From positions 62,001-126,000 of the forward strand of contig CALNAK010000013.1 of the NCBI GenBank assembly GCA_937874185.1: DNA of 64,000 bases. The letters are read 5' to 3'. The notes beneath the pieces are model-generated. The model saw only the letters and a program-made list of their open reading frames with translations. It was not told the DNA's origin and searched no databases. This DNA comes from an uncultured Lactobacillus sp. (lineage in GTDB: Bacteria; Bacillota; Bacilli; Lactobacillales; Lactobacillaceae). Within the stretch, counting starts at the first letter, position 1; each line of letters begins with the position of its first letter. A program made the translations under genes and the position numbers. Shown one piece after another: positions 51,919 to 60,132 of this stretch.

Positions 51919-52839
51919 TTGAAAGATCCAATTAAAGAGAGTTTAACTAAGAAATCAGTTTCTGCTAAGCGTGAAACTCGCGGTAAGATTATTTCTTTCA
52001 GTTTTACTGCCATTATTGTTTTATTAGTTGTAACGATTATCGGATTTATTGCTTCACGTGGATTAATTATTTTTATTAAAGATGGGGTTAATCCGATTGA
52101 TTTTCTGACACATTCAGTTTGGTCACCTAACAAGTTAGATAGTGCTGGACACCCAATTGTTGGGGCAGCACCAATGATTGTTGGTTCATTTTCAGTTACA
52201 TTGATTGCAGCGCTGATAGGTACTCCATTTGCGATTGCTGCTGCCATTTTTATGACGGAAATATCTCCAAAATGGGGTCGCAAAATCCTTCAACCTGTAA
52301 TTGAATTATTAGTTGGTATTCCATCAGTTGTTTATGGATTTATTGGTTTAACAATTGTGGTGCCATTTGTTAGAAAAATAGCTGGTGGTAGTGGATTTGG
52401 TATCCTAGCCGGCTCATTTGTGTTGTTTGTTATGATTTTACCTACTATTACATCAATGTCTGTTGATGCGCTTAGAGCGGTTCCTAGATACTATCGTGAG
52501 GCATCACTAGCTTTAGGAGCCACAAGATGGCAAACTATTCATAAGGTTATTTTACGTGCTGCTACACCAGGATTATTAACAGCAGTCGTTTTTGGTATGG
52601 CACGTGCCTTTGGTGAAGCTTTGGCGGTACAAATGGTTATTGGTAATGCAATGTTGTTACCACATAATCTAGTTTCACCATCGTCAACTTTAACCAGTGT
52701 TTTGACAATGAATATGGGAAATACCATTATGGGATCAACTGCTAACAATGCACTCTGGTCACTGGCCTTACTCCTATTATTGATGTCATTACTCTTTAAC
52801 TTTGTTATCAGATCAATTGCTAAGCGAGGTGAGTTCTAG
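51919..52839 (+). CDS. pstC: Phosphate ABC transporter permease PstC
   Basis: This 306-residue permease has six membrane helices and the coupling motif around YREASLALGATRWQTIHKVILRAATPG. It starts with TTG at 51919, with AAAGGGGGT upstream, one base after pstS. With PstA it forms the channel through which phosphate enters at the expense of ATP. Confidence 0.93.
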   Translation: MKDPIKESLTKKSVSAKRETRGKIISFSFTAIIVLLVVTIIGFIASRGLIIFIKDGVNPIDFLTHSVWSPNKLDSAGHPIVGAAPMIVGSFSVTLIAALIGTPFAIAAAIFMTEISPKWGRKILQPVIELLVGIPSVVYGFIGLTIVVPFVRKIAGGSGFGILAGSFVLFVMILPTITSMSVDALRAVPRYYREASLALGATRWQTIHKVILRAATPGLLTAVVFGMARAFGEALAVQMVIGNAMLLPHNLVSPSSTLTSVLTMNMGNTIMGSTANNALWSLALLLLLMSLLFNFVIRSIAKRGEF

Positions 52840-53726
52840 TGCTAAACGAGAAAACAAAAGACAAAATTGCTACTGGCGTTATCTATACGATGTCTGGCAT
52901 TATTGTCCTCATCCTTGCAGGTTTATTGATTTATATTTTGGGTAGTGGATTACGTTATGTGAACTGGCACTTTTTAACTTCTGGGTCAAAAGCATTTCAA
53001 GCCGGAAGTGGTGTTGGAATCCAACTATTCAATTCGTTTTTCCTATTGATTTTATCCATGCTGATTTCCATTCCAATTTCCATTGCAGCAGGTATTTACT
53101 TATCTGAATATGCTGGTAAGAACAAATTCGTTGAATTAATTAGAATTTCTATTGAAGTTCTAAGTTCCTTACCATCAATCGTTGTGGGATTGTTTGGATT
53201 CTTGATCTTTGTTATTAGTTTCAAATTTGGATTCTCAATTCTTTCTGGTGCTTTGACTTTGACAGTTTTCAATTTGCCAATTTTAACCAGAAACGTTGAA
53301 GATTCATTAAGATCTGTGTCACAATCACAGCGTGAAGCTGGTTTAGCGTTGGGATTATCAAAATGGGAAACCGTTATTCATGTTATTATTCCTGATGGTC
53401 TTCCCGGAATTATTACCGGGATGATTATTGGTGCTGGTAGAGTCTTTGGTGAGGCCGCTGCACTTATTTATACAGCTGGTCAGAGTGCTCCACCATTGGA
53501 CTTCACTAATTTCAATGTTTTCAGTATTACAAGTCCTTTGAATCTAATGAGACCCGCCGAAACTTTAGCGGTTCATATTTGGAAGGTTAACTCTGAAGGT
53601 CTGATTCCAGATGCTGTTCAAGTTTCAGCCGGTGCTTCAGCAGTCTTGATTATTGCCGTTTTGATTTTTAATCTTCTTTCAAGATATATTGGCAATTTAG
53701 TTTATAAAAAGATGACGGGTGAATAG
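52839..53726 (+). CDS. pstA: Phosphate ABC transporter permease PstA
   Basis: This 295-residue permease has six helices and the coupling motif SQREAGLALGLSKWETVIHVIIPDGLPGI. It starts with GTG at 52839, sharing one base with the pstC stop, behind GAGGTGAG. It pairs with PstC. Confidence 0.93.
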   Translation: MLNEKTKDKIATGVIYTMSGIIVLILAGLLIYILGSGLRYVNWHFLTSGSKAFQAGSGVGIQLFNSFFLLILSMLISIPISIAAGIYLSEYAGKNKFVELIRISIEVLSSLPSIVVGLFGFLIFVISFKFGFSILSGALTLTVFNLPILTRNVEDSLRSVSQSQREAGLALGLSKWETVIHVIIPDGLPGIITGMIIGAGRVFGEAAALIYTAGQSAPPLDFTNFNVFSITSPLNLMRPAETLAVHIWKVNSEGLIPDAVQVSAGASAVLIIAVLIFNLLSRYIGNLVYKKMTGE

Positions 53727-53729
53727 CAT

Positions 53730-54536
53730 ATGGATGAGAAAAATGATCAACAATACATCCTTCATTTAGATGAGGATGAACATGAAATTGCCATGAAAAC
53801 AGAAGATCTACAAGTGTTTTATGGCGAGAAAGAGGCGATGCATAAAGCGTCGTTACAATTTGAAAGATATAAGATAACATCTTTGATTGGAGCTTCTGGA
53901 TCAGGTAAATCGACATTTTTAAGATCTTTGAATCGTATGAATGATAATGTTGAGGGAGCTTCAGTCAAAGGGAAGATAATGTATCGTGGTTTGGATATTA
54001 ACAAGGATAATGTTGATATTTATGAAGTTAGAAAGCACATTGGAATGGTTTTTCAAAGACCAAATCCGTTTTCTAAATCCATTTATGACAACATTACTTT
54101 TGCGTTGAAACGTCACGGTATGCACGATAAGAAACAATTAAATGAAATTGTTGAAACCACTTTGAAACAAGCTTCGTTATGGGATCAAGTAAAAGATGAT
54201 CTTGGTAAAAGTGCGTTAGCTTTATCAGGTGGTCAGCAACAGAGACTTTGTATTGCCAGAGCAATTGCAATGAAGCCAGATATTCTTTTAATGGATGAAC
54301 CTGCAAGTGCGCTAGATCCAATTTCAACGTCTAACGTTGAAGAGACAATGTTAAGTTTGAAAGATAAATTTACAATTGTTATCGTTACACACAATATGCA
54401 ACAAGCGGCTAGAATCAGCGACTACACAGCATTTTTCCACTTGGGACATGCTGTAGAATTTAATGAAACAAGAAAAATCTTCACGCGTCCGAAAATTAAG
54501 ATTACTGAAGATTATGTTTCTGGACACTTTGGATAG
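53730..54536 (+). CDS. pstB: Phosphate ABC transporter ATPase, first copy
   Basis: This 268-residue ATPase has Walker A GASGSGKST, the Q-loop FQRPNPFSKS, signature LSGGQQQR, Walker B ILLMDEPASALD and a switch histidine in VTHNMQQ. Two pstB genes in tandem are usual in lactic acid bacteria; this copy has an N-terminal extension of about 15 residues relative to the second and carries DEPASALD where the second has DEPTSALD. It follows pstA after 3 bp. Confidence 0.93.
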   Translation: MDEKNDQQYILHLDEDEHEIAMKTEDLQVFYGEKEAMHKASLQFERYKITSLIGASGSGKSTFLRSLNRMNDNVEGASVKGKIMYRGLDINKDNVDIYEVRKHIGMVFQRPNPFSKSIYDNITFALKRHGMHDKKQLNEIVETTLKQASLWDQVKDDLGKSALALSGGQQQRLCIARAIAMKPDILLMDEPASALDPISTSNVEETMLSLKDKFTIVIVTHNMQQAARISDYTAFFHLGHAVEFNETRKIFTRPKIKITEDYVSGHFG

Positions 54537-54547
54537 GAGCGTTAAAC

Positions 54548-55306
54548 TTGGCAGAAAAAATTTTAACATCTTCTGATGTACATTTATTTTATGGTAAAAA
54601 AGAAGCATTAAAAGGAGTCAACCTTGACTTCAATAAGAATCAAATCACAGCATTGATTGGTCCTTCCGGATGTGGTAAATCCACGTATCTTAGATGCTTG
54701 AATCGAATGAATGATTTGATTCCAAACGTTACTATCACAGGAACGATTTCACTGAATGGTAATAATATTTATGCTCCCAGTATTGATACAGTTGAATTGA
54801 GAAAACAGGTCGGAATGGTATTCCAACAACCTAATCCATTTCCATTTTCTATTTATGATAATGTTATTTATGGATTAAGATTAGCCGGTGTTAAGGATAA
54901 GGCTGTTTTGGATGAAGCAGTTGAGACTAGTTTACGAAACGCAGCTGTTTGGGATGATGTTAAGGATAAGTTGCATCAAAGTGCCTTATCTCTATCAGGT
55001 GGTCAACAACAAAGAGTTTGTATTGCTAGAGTTTTGGCAGTGAAACCTGATATTATTTTATTAGATGAACCAACCTCTGCTTTGGATCCAATTTCGTCAG
55101 CCAAAGTTGAGGATACAATGTTGGCGTTACGTGAGGATTATACGATTATTACAGTTACACATAATATGCAACAAGCATCAAGAATATCTGATCAGACCGC
55201 TTTCTTCCTAAATGGGGAATTAATTGAGGCGGATAAAACGAAAAATATATTCCTAAATCCAAAAGAAAAACAGACGGAAGATTATATTTCAGGAAAATTC
55301 GGTTAG
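54548..55306 (+). CDS. pstB: Phosphate ABC transporter ATPase, second copy
   Basis: This 252-residue ATPase has Walker A GPSGCGKST, Q-loop FQQPNPFPFS, signature LSGGQQQR and Walker B IILLDEPTSALD. It starts with TTG at 54548 and GGAG lies upstream. It is clearly a paralogue of the first pstB, but divergent enough that the two probably differ in use; whether they form a heterodimer or alternate cannot be seen. Confidence 0.93.
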   Translation: MAEKILTSSDVHLFYGKKEALKGVNLDFNKNQITALIGPSGCGKSTYLRCLNRMNDLIPNVTITGTISLNGNNIYAPSIDTVELRKQVGMVFQQPNPFPFSIYDNVIYGLRLAGVKDKAVLDEAVETSLRNAAVWDDVKDKLHQSALSLSGGQQQRVCIARVLAVKPDIILLDEPTSALDPISSAKVEDTMLALREDYTIITVTHNMQQASRISDQTAFFLNGELIEADKTKNIFLNPKEKQTEDYISGKFG

Positions 55307-55319
55307 GAGAAAATAAAAT

Positions 55320-56006
55320 ATGCGTACTACTTTCGAAGAACAATTAAATAATTTACATTTACGGTTCTCAGAAATGGGCATGATGGCTAGTGAGGCCATT
55401 ATGAAATCTGTTAAAGCATATATTGATCACGATAAGTCCTTGGCCAAAGAAGTTATCCAAAATGATCATGTCATCAATAAAAGAGAGATGGATCTTGAAA
55501 AAGAATCTTTCGAGATGATTGCTTTACAACAGCCTGTTACATCTGACTTGAGAATGATCGTAACTGTGTTGAAAGCAAGTTCTGATTTGGAAAGAATGGG
55601 TGATCATGCTGTAAGTATTGCCCAGGAAACAATCCGTGTTAAGGGTGAAGTTAGAATCCCTGAGATTGAAAAATTGATTGCTGAAATGGGTGATATGGGA
55701 ACAAGTATCGTTGAGGATTCCCTTGAAGCCTATCTAAAGAAAGATAGCAAGATGGCTGAAGAAGTGGCCCATCGTGATATCGAAATTGACGCTAAAAGTA
55801 CTTTAATTAATGAGTTATGTATTAAGGATATGCAGAAGACAGTTGAAAATGTTATGAGTGGATCGTCATATATGCTTGTAGCTAGTTATTTGGAACGTGT
55901 CGGTGATTATGCAACCAATATTTGTGAGTGGGTTGTTTACTTAAATACCGGACATGTGGTAGAACTGAATCGGAAGCATATTGAGGATATCAGTGACGAA
56001 AATTGA
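55320..56006 (+). CDS. phoU: Phosphate signalling protein PhoU
   Basis: This 228-residue helical protein has the two PhoU repeats (MMASEAIMKSVKAY... and ERMGDHAVSIAQE; then YLERVGDYATNICEWVVYL), each with the E/DxxxD metal-cluster motif. It dampens PhoR signalling and Pst transport when phosphate is plentiful. It ends the pst operon, 13 bp after pstB. Confidence 0.94.
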   Translation: MRTTFEEQLNNLHLRFSEMGMMASEAIMKSVKAYIDHDKSLAKEVIQNDHVINKREMDLEKESFEMIALQQPVTSDLRMIVTVLKASSDLERMGDHAVSIAQETIRVKGEVRIPEIEKLIAEMGDMGTSIVEDSLEAYLKKDSKMAEEVAHRDIEIDAKSTLINELCIKDMQKTVENVMSGSSYMLVASYLERVGDYATNICEWVVYLNTGHVVELNRKHIEDISDEN

Positions 56007-56057
56007 TATTTTCATAAATATGTAGTATATTCTTTGAACAAGTTGAGGTGATATTTT

Positions 56058-56309
56058 ATGAGAGAAAGAATCACAAGATCAAGTACTGATCGTATGTTAG
56101 CCGGTGTTTGTGGTGGTTTAGGTGATCATTTCGGAATTGACTCGACTTGGATTCGCCTAGCATTTGTCTTTTTACTACCATTTACTTATTTCTTGCCTGC
56201 ATTGATTTATTTCATCTGTGTCTTTTCAATACCAGAGAAACGTAATATTCAGGAAACTGATTATCGTAAAAGAAGACGTGGCGTTAGGTCGACAAAGAAA
56301 TATTACTGA
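56058..56309 (+). CDS. PspC-domain membrane protein
   Basis: This 83-residue protein starts with the PspC signature (RSSTDRMLAGVCGGLGDHFGID) and has one strongly hydrophobic helix pair (about residues 30-60), followed by a basic tail (RKRRRGVRSTKKYY). PspC proteins act in envelope-stress responses, often together with a LiaF/YvlD-type protein like the next gene product. The ATG at 56058 follows GAGGTGAT. Confidence 0.88.
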   Translation: MRERITRSSTDRMLAGVCGGLGDHFGIDSTWIRLAFVFLLPFTYFLPALIYFICVFSIPEKRNIQETDYRKRRRGVRSTKKYY

Positions 56310-56338
56310 TTCAAAAGAGAGTTAAATGAGGGTATAAA

Positions 56339-56704
56339 ATGAAGTTACTGATAAAAATGGTTATACAAACACTGTTGTTTTTAGCAATAGCACGAGTATT
56401 ACCTAATATGTTTCAAGTGGACAGTTTAGGGACAGCGATTATTGCTAGTTTTGTATTAGTAATTTTGAACTGGACCATCAAACCACTGTTACATATAATT
56501 TCCTTACCAATCACATTTATTACATTTGGATTGTTTTCCTTTGTTATAAATGCGATTACTTTGGAACTGACTTCTAGCTTAGTAGGATCCACAAGTTTTC
56601 ACTTTAATGGCTTTGGTTCTGCTCTAGTTGTAGCGGTCATTTTAGCAATTTGTAATTCTATTATTAATAGCTATACCATGAATAATTTTGAAAGACGCGT
56701 GTAG
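56339..56704 (+). CDS. Phage holin family 4/YvlD-type membrane protein
   Basis: This 121-residue protein has four hydrophobic helices (ending near residues 22, 46, 70 and 112) and conserved segments NWTIKPLLHIISLPITFITFG. In Bacillus yvlD sits in the LiaRS/PspC-type operon yvlABCD and responds to envelope stress, which fits the PspC gene just upstream. It is followed by a terminator overlapping its stop. The family name phage holin is historical; there is no phage here. Confidence 0.85.
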   Translation: MKLLIKMVIQTLLFLAIARVLPNMFQVDSLGTAIIASFVLVILNWTIKPLLHIISLPITFITFGLFSFVINAITLELTSSLVGSTSFHFNGFGSALVVAVILAICNSIINSYTMNNFERRV

Positions 56705-56717
56705 AACGCGTTTTTTT
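56695..56717 (+). terminator. Terminator overlapping the YvlD-type gene 3' end
   Basis: ACGCGT-GTAGA-ACGCGT forms a 6-bp stem of high stability, followed by a T-tract. Confidence 0.8.
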
Positions 56718-56768
56718 GTTTTTAAAATGATAAAATTGTTATAAATAAAGAATTGGTGAGGGTTGATT

Positions 56769-57743
56769 ATGACAAATTTTGTTACTGTATCTGCAATGGT
56801 AAAAGATAATGAATTAAAGATTTATAACGGCGAAGACTTGCTAAAAGATAAGAAAGTAACCACAAGTGATATTTCTCGTCCCGGAATCGAATTGACAGGT
56901 TATTTTGACTATTATCCAAGTGAACGTATTCAATTATTTGGACAAACTGAGTCGGCATATTCACGTTCAATGACGGCCAATAATCGTTATAAAGTTATGC
57001 TTGAGTTATGTCGTGAAGACACTCCTGCATTATTGATCTCCCGCAATATTCAACCTAGTAAGGAACTTTTAAAAGCAGCTAGTGAACATAAGGTCCCTGT
57101 AATTGGTTCTGAGCTCCCTACAACTAGATTATCCAGTATGATTACTGAATACCTTGATGAGAATTTAGCACCTAGAGAGTCGATTCATGGTGTTTTAGTT
57201 GATGTTTATGGTATTGGAATTCTTTTAACAGGACATTCTGGTATTGGTAAAAGTGAAACTGCACTTGAACTTATTAAACGTGGCCATCGTTTGATTGCTG
57301 ATGATCGTGTCGATGTTTATCAACGAGACGAAAAGACTATCGTAGGTGAGGCCCCAAAGATTCTCAATCACTTGCTAGAAATTCGTGGAATCGGTATTAT
57401 TGATGTCATGAATCTATTTGGTGCCGGAGCTGTTCGTTCACAAAGTGATATTCAATTAATTATCAATTTGGAAAATTGGTCAGCTGATAAGAATTACGAT
57501 CGTATCGGTACCTTGGAAGATAAGAGAACCTTCTTTGACGTAGACGTGCCACAAATTACCGTTCCCGTTAAAGTTGGTCGTAATATTTCTATTATTATTG
57601 AAGTAGCTGCAATGAACTATCGTGCTAAGAAGATGGGTTATGACGCTACAAAGAAATTTGAAGATAATTTAGGATTATTGATTAAAGAAAATGAAACAAA
57701 AACTAAAGAATCTGAAAGTAAAACAGATGAAGAAGGTAAGTAA
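56769..57743 (+). CDS. hprK: HPr kinase/phosphorylase
   Basis: This 324-residue enzyme has Walker A GHSGIGKSETALEL (about residue 155) and the signature EIRGIGIIDVMNLFGAGAVR. It phosphorylates serine 46 of HPr when fructose-1,6-bisphosphate is high, and removes it otherwise, so it sits at the head of CcpA-dependent catabolite control. The last 20 residues are a K/E/S-rich tail. The ATG at 56769 follows GAGGG; the TTG at 56763 is inside that site. It shares one base with lgt. Confidence 0.96.
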   Translation: MTNFVTVSAMVKDNELKIYNGEDLLKDKKVTTSDISRPGIELTGYFDYYPSERIQLFGQTESAYSRSMTANNRYKVMLELCREDTPALLISRNIQPSKELLKAASEHKVPVIGSELPTTRLSSMITEYLDENLAPRESIHGVLVDVYGIGILLTGHSGIGKSETALELIKRGHRLIADDRVDVYQRDEKTIVGEAPKILNHLLEIRGIGIIDVMNLFGAGAVRSQSDIQLIINLENWSADKNYDRIGTLEDKRTFFDVDVPQITVPVKVGRNISIIIEVAAMNYRAKKMGYDATKKFEDNLGLLIKENETKTKESESKTDEEGK

Positions 57744-58558
57744 TGAATCTAGATTTGTTAGCATTGAATCCAATTGCATTTAACATCGGTAGCTTAGAAA
57801 TTCATTGGTATGGTGTCATCATTGCTTTAGGAGCCTTAGTTGGTGTCATTATGGCCATGCGTGAAGCTAAGCGAAGACATCTTGATCCAGATAATATTTT
57901 GGATTTAGTGTTATATGGTGTTCCAATTGCCTTAGTTGGAGCCCGTTTGTATTATGTTATTTTTGAATTACCATTTTATATGGCTAACCCCGGTGAAATA
58001 ATCAAAATCTGGCATGGTGGAATCGCCATTTATGGTGGATTGATTGCTGCATTTATCGTGTTACTCGTTCTATGTAAGAAGAGAAAAATTTCACCTTGGT
58101 TGATGCTTGATATTGCTGCACCATCAGTCTTGTTAGGCCAAATCGTTGGTCGTTGGGGTAATTTCATGAACCAAGAAGCATTTGGTGGAAAAACTACTTT
58201 GAGCTTCCTACAATCATTACATTTACCACATTTTATCGTTGAGCAAATGTATATCAATGGTGCCTATCGCCAACCAACATTTCTTTACGAATCTGTCGGT
58301 AATTTGATAGGCTTGATTTTGATTCTTGTTTTAAGAAATAGAAAACACTTATTTAAACGTGGTGAAGTTTTCCTAGCATATCTAATTTGGTATCCAGCAG
58401 TTAGATTCTTCGTTGAAGGGATGAGAACGGATAGTCTTTATATCATGCCAGGAGTTAGAGTTTCCCAAGTCCTATCATTAGTGTTATTCTTTGTAGCTAT
58501 TGGATTGTTCATATACCGTCGTAAGAAAGAAAACGACCCTTGGTATAATGAGTTGTGA
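57743..58558 (+). CDS. lgt: Prolipoprotein diacylglyceryl transferase
   Basis: This 271-residue membrane enzyme carries the Lgt signature GRWGNFMNQEAFGG and the catalytic HGG segment in WHGGIAIYGG. It attaches diacylglycerol to the lipobox cysteine of prelipoproteins, for example PstS in this window. Its ATG at 57743 is the last base of hprK, a pairing widely conserved in Bacillota. Confidence 0.96.
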   Translation: MNLDLLALNPIAFNIGSLEIHWYGVIIALGALVGVIMAMREAKRRHLDPDNILDLVLYGVPIALVGARLYYVIFELPFYMANPGEIIKIWHGGIAIYGGLIAAFIVLLVLCKKRKISPWLMLDIAAPSVLLGQIVGRWGNFMNQEAFGGKTTLSFLQSLHLPHFIVEQMYINGAYRQPTFLYESVGNLIGLILILVLRNRKHLFKRGEVFLAYLIWYPAVRFFVEGMRTDSLYIMPGVRVSQVLSLVLFFVAIGLFIYRRKKENDPWYNEL

Positions 58559-58622
58559 GCAACCTAATTGCTAATTAAAAAATAAATGGTAATATTTGTT
58601 GAGTAATAGGAGGTAATCGACG

Positions 58623-59564
58623 ATGAAAACATATGATGTAGTTATTATTGGAGCAGGTCCTGGTGGTTTAACCGCTGCTTTATATGCATCTCGCGCTAAT
58701 TTATCAGTAATGATTCTTGATCGTGGTATTTATGGTGGACAAATGAACAACACCGCTGCGATTGAAAACTACCCTGGATTTGATTCTATTTTAGGACCAG
58801 ATTTGAGTGAAAAGATGTATAAATCTTCAACACAATTTGGTGCAGATTTCGGCTATGGTGCCGTTGAATCTGTTGAGGATAAGGGTAATGTTAAAATCAT
58901 TCATACTGATGATGGCGACTATGAAACAAAGGCTTTAATCATTGCAACTGGATCACAATATAAGAAGATTGGTATTACTGGTGAAAATGAGTTATCAGGA
59001 CGTGGTGTTTCTTATTGTGCCGTTTGTGATGGTGCGTTCTTTAAAGGACAAGATGTTGCTGTTATTGGTGGTGGAGACTCCGCCGTTGAAGAAGGTATTT
59101 ACCTTACTCAATTAGCCAAATCAGTAACAATTATTCACCGTCGTGACCAATTACGTGCTCAAAAGATTTTGCAAGACCGTGCATTTAAGAATGATAAGAT
59201 TAAATTTGTTTGGAATGCTGACGTTAAAGAAATTGTGAGTGCTGATGATAAGGTTGCCGGCGTTAAATACGTTGATAAGAAGACCGGTGAAGAACACGTT
59301 GTACCTGCAAAGGGTGCATTTATCTATGTTGGTATTCAACCAATGACAGAACCATTCAAGGACTTAGGTGTACTTGATGAAAATGGTTGGATCAATACTA
59401 ACGAACATATGGAAACAAAAATTCCTGGAATCTTCGCTGTTGGTGATGTTAGAAAGAAAGATCTACGTCAAATTACAACAGCTGTTGGTGATGGTGGTAC
59501 TGCTGGTCAACAAGCATATAATTATATTCAAGACCTTGCTGATGATTCAGTTACAATTAAATAA
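58623..59564 (+). CDS. trxB: Thioredoxin reductase
   Basis: This 313-residue flavoprotein has the FAD motif GAGPGGLTAALYA, the redox pair CAVC (in SYCAVCDGAFF), the NADPH motif GGGDSAVEE and the C-terminal FAVGDVRKKDLRQ. It reduces thioredoxin with NADPH. It lies 64 bp after lgt with AGGAGGT upstream and is probably under thiol-stress (Spx) control in relatives; no operator is clear here. Confidence 0.96.
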   Translation: MKTYDVVIIGAGPGGLTAALYASRANLSVMILDRGIYGGQMNNTAAIENYPGFDSILGPDLSEKMYKSSTQFGADFGYGAVESVEDKGNVKIIHTDDGDYETKALIIATGSQYKKIGITGENELSGRGVSYCAVCDGAFFKGQDVAVIGGGDSAVEEGIYLTQLAKSVTIIHRRDQLRAQKILQDRAFKNDKIKFVWNADVKEIVSADDKVAGVKYVDKKTGEEHVVPAKGAFIYVGIQPMTEPFKDLGVLDENGWINTNEHMETKIPGIFAVGDVRKKDLRQITTAVGDGGTAGQQAYNYIQDLADDSVTIK

Positions 59565-59590
59565 TTAAATTTAATTTTTAAATTAATTGA

Positions 59591-59633
59591 GGATTAGGAA
59601 ATGGCTATTTGCCAATTTCTTAGTCCTTTTTTT
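59591..59633 (+). terminator. Terminator after trxB
   Basis: GGATTAGGAAATGG and CCAATTTCTTAGTCC form an imperfect 14-bp stem followed by seven T. Confidence 0.88.
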
Positions 59634-59699
59634 ATACTCAGATTACTAATAATTGTTTAGAATTTGAAAATTAAATTGTTGAAATTCGGTTCCAATGCG

Positions 59700-59717
59700 T
59701 ATATGTTTAAACATATA
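59700..59717. promoter_or_regulatory. 18-bp perfect palindrome at the small XRE regulator promoter
   Basis: TATATGTTT-AAACATATA is perfectly symmetrical, lies 28 bp before the regulator start and overlaps a TATAAT-like box (59714-59719). An XRE repressor binding its own promoter is the simplest reading. Confidence 0.55.
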
Positions 59718-59745
59718 ATAAAATAAAAGACAGGAAGTGATTCGT

Positions 59746-60000
59746 ATGCGTGAAATAGTAGATAAAAACCTGGATCAATTAATGAATGAGTCAGGATTTA
59801 ATATTGCTAGAAATTTGAAGATTCTTAGAAGAGACAGAAATGTCACTCAAAAGGAAGTAGCACAACATTTAAATATTGATGTTACAACCTTGTCTCACTA
59901 TGAAACAGGTATTAGAATGCCAGATATCGATACTTTAATTGCATTAGCTAAATACTATGATACGAACATTAACAGAATCATTAGCAACAACCTTCAATAG
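59746..60000 (+). CDS. Small XRE-family regulator
   Basis: This 84-residue protein is almost entirely a helix-turn-helix domain (NLKILRRDRNVTQKEVAQHL, DVTTLSHYETGIRMP, ALAKYYDTNI) with an acidic N-terminal extension of about 20 residues. The ATG at 59746 is 6 bp after GGAAGTGA; the GTG at 59737 lies in that site. The 18-bp palindrome in its promoter suggests autoregulation. It lies alone between trxB and the phosphoglucomutase gene; what else it controls is unknown. Confidence 0.85.
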   Translation: MREIVDKNLDQLMNESGFNIARNLKILRRDRNVTQKEVAQHLNIDVTTLSHYETGIRMPDIDTLIALAKYYDTNINRIISNNLQ

Positions 60001-60132
60001 TTTGTTTATTTGAGACATGATTTTAAGGAAGTTTTAAAGATTTCTTGTTAAAGTTGTGTAATCAAATATAAATAGTACTCTATGATTGATATAATGATTG
60101 TAAGTACTTACAAATTTAGGAGGACAACGTTA

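Noticed and set aside
51900..52283. Open frame of 127 codons antisense to pstC
   Set aside because: It is a shadow of the pstC membrane helices without translation signals.
56339..56704. Phage holin as a sign of a prophage
   Set aside because: The holin-family label is only a name for this YvlD-type membrane protein; it follows a PspC gene and no phage genes are near.
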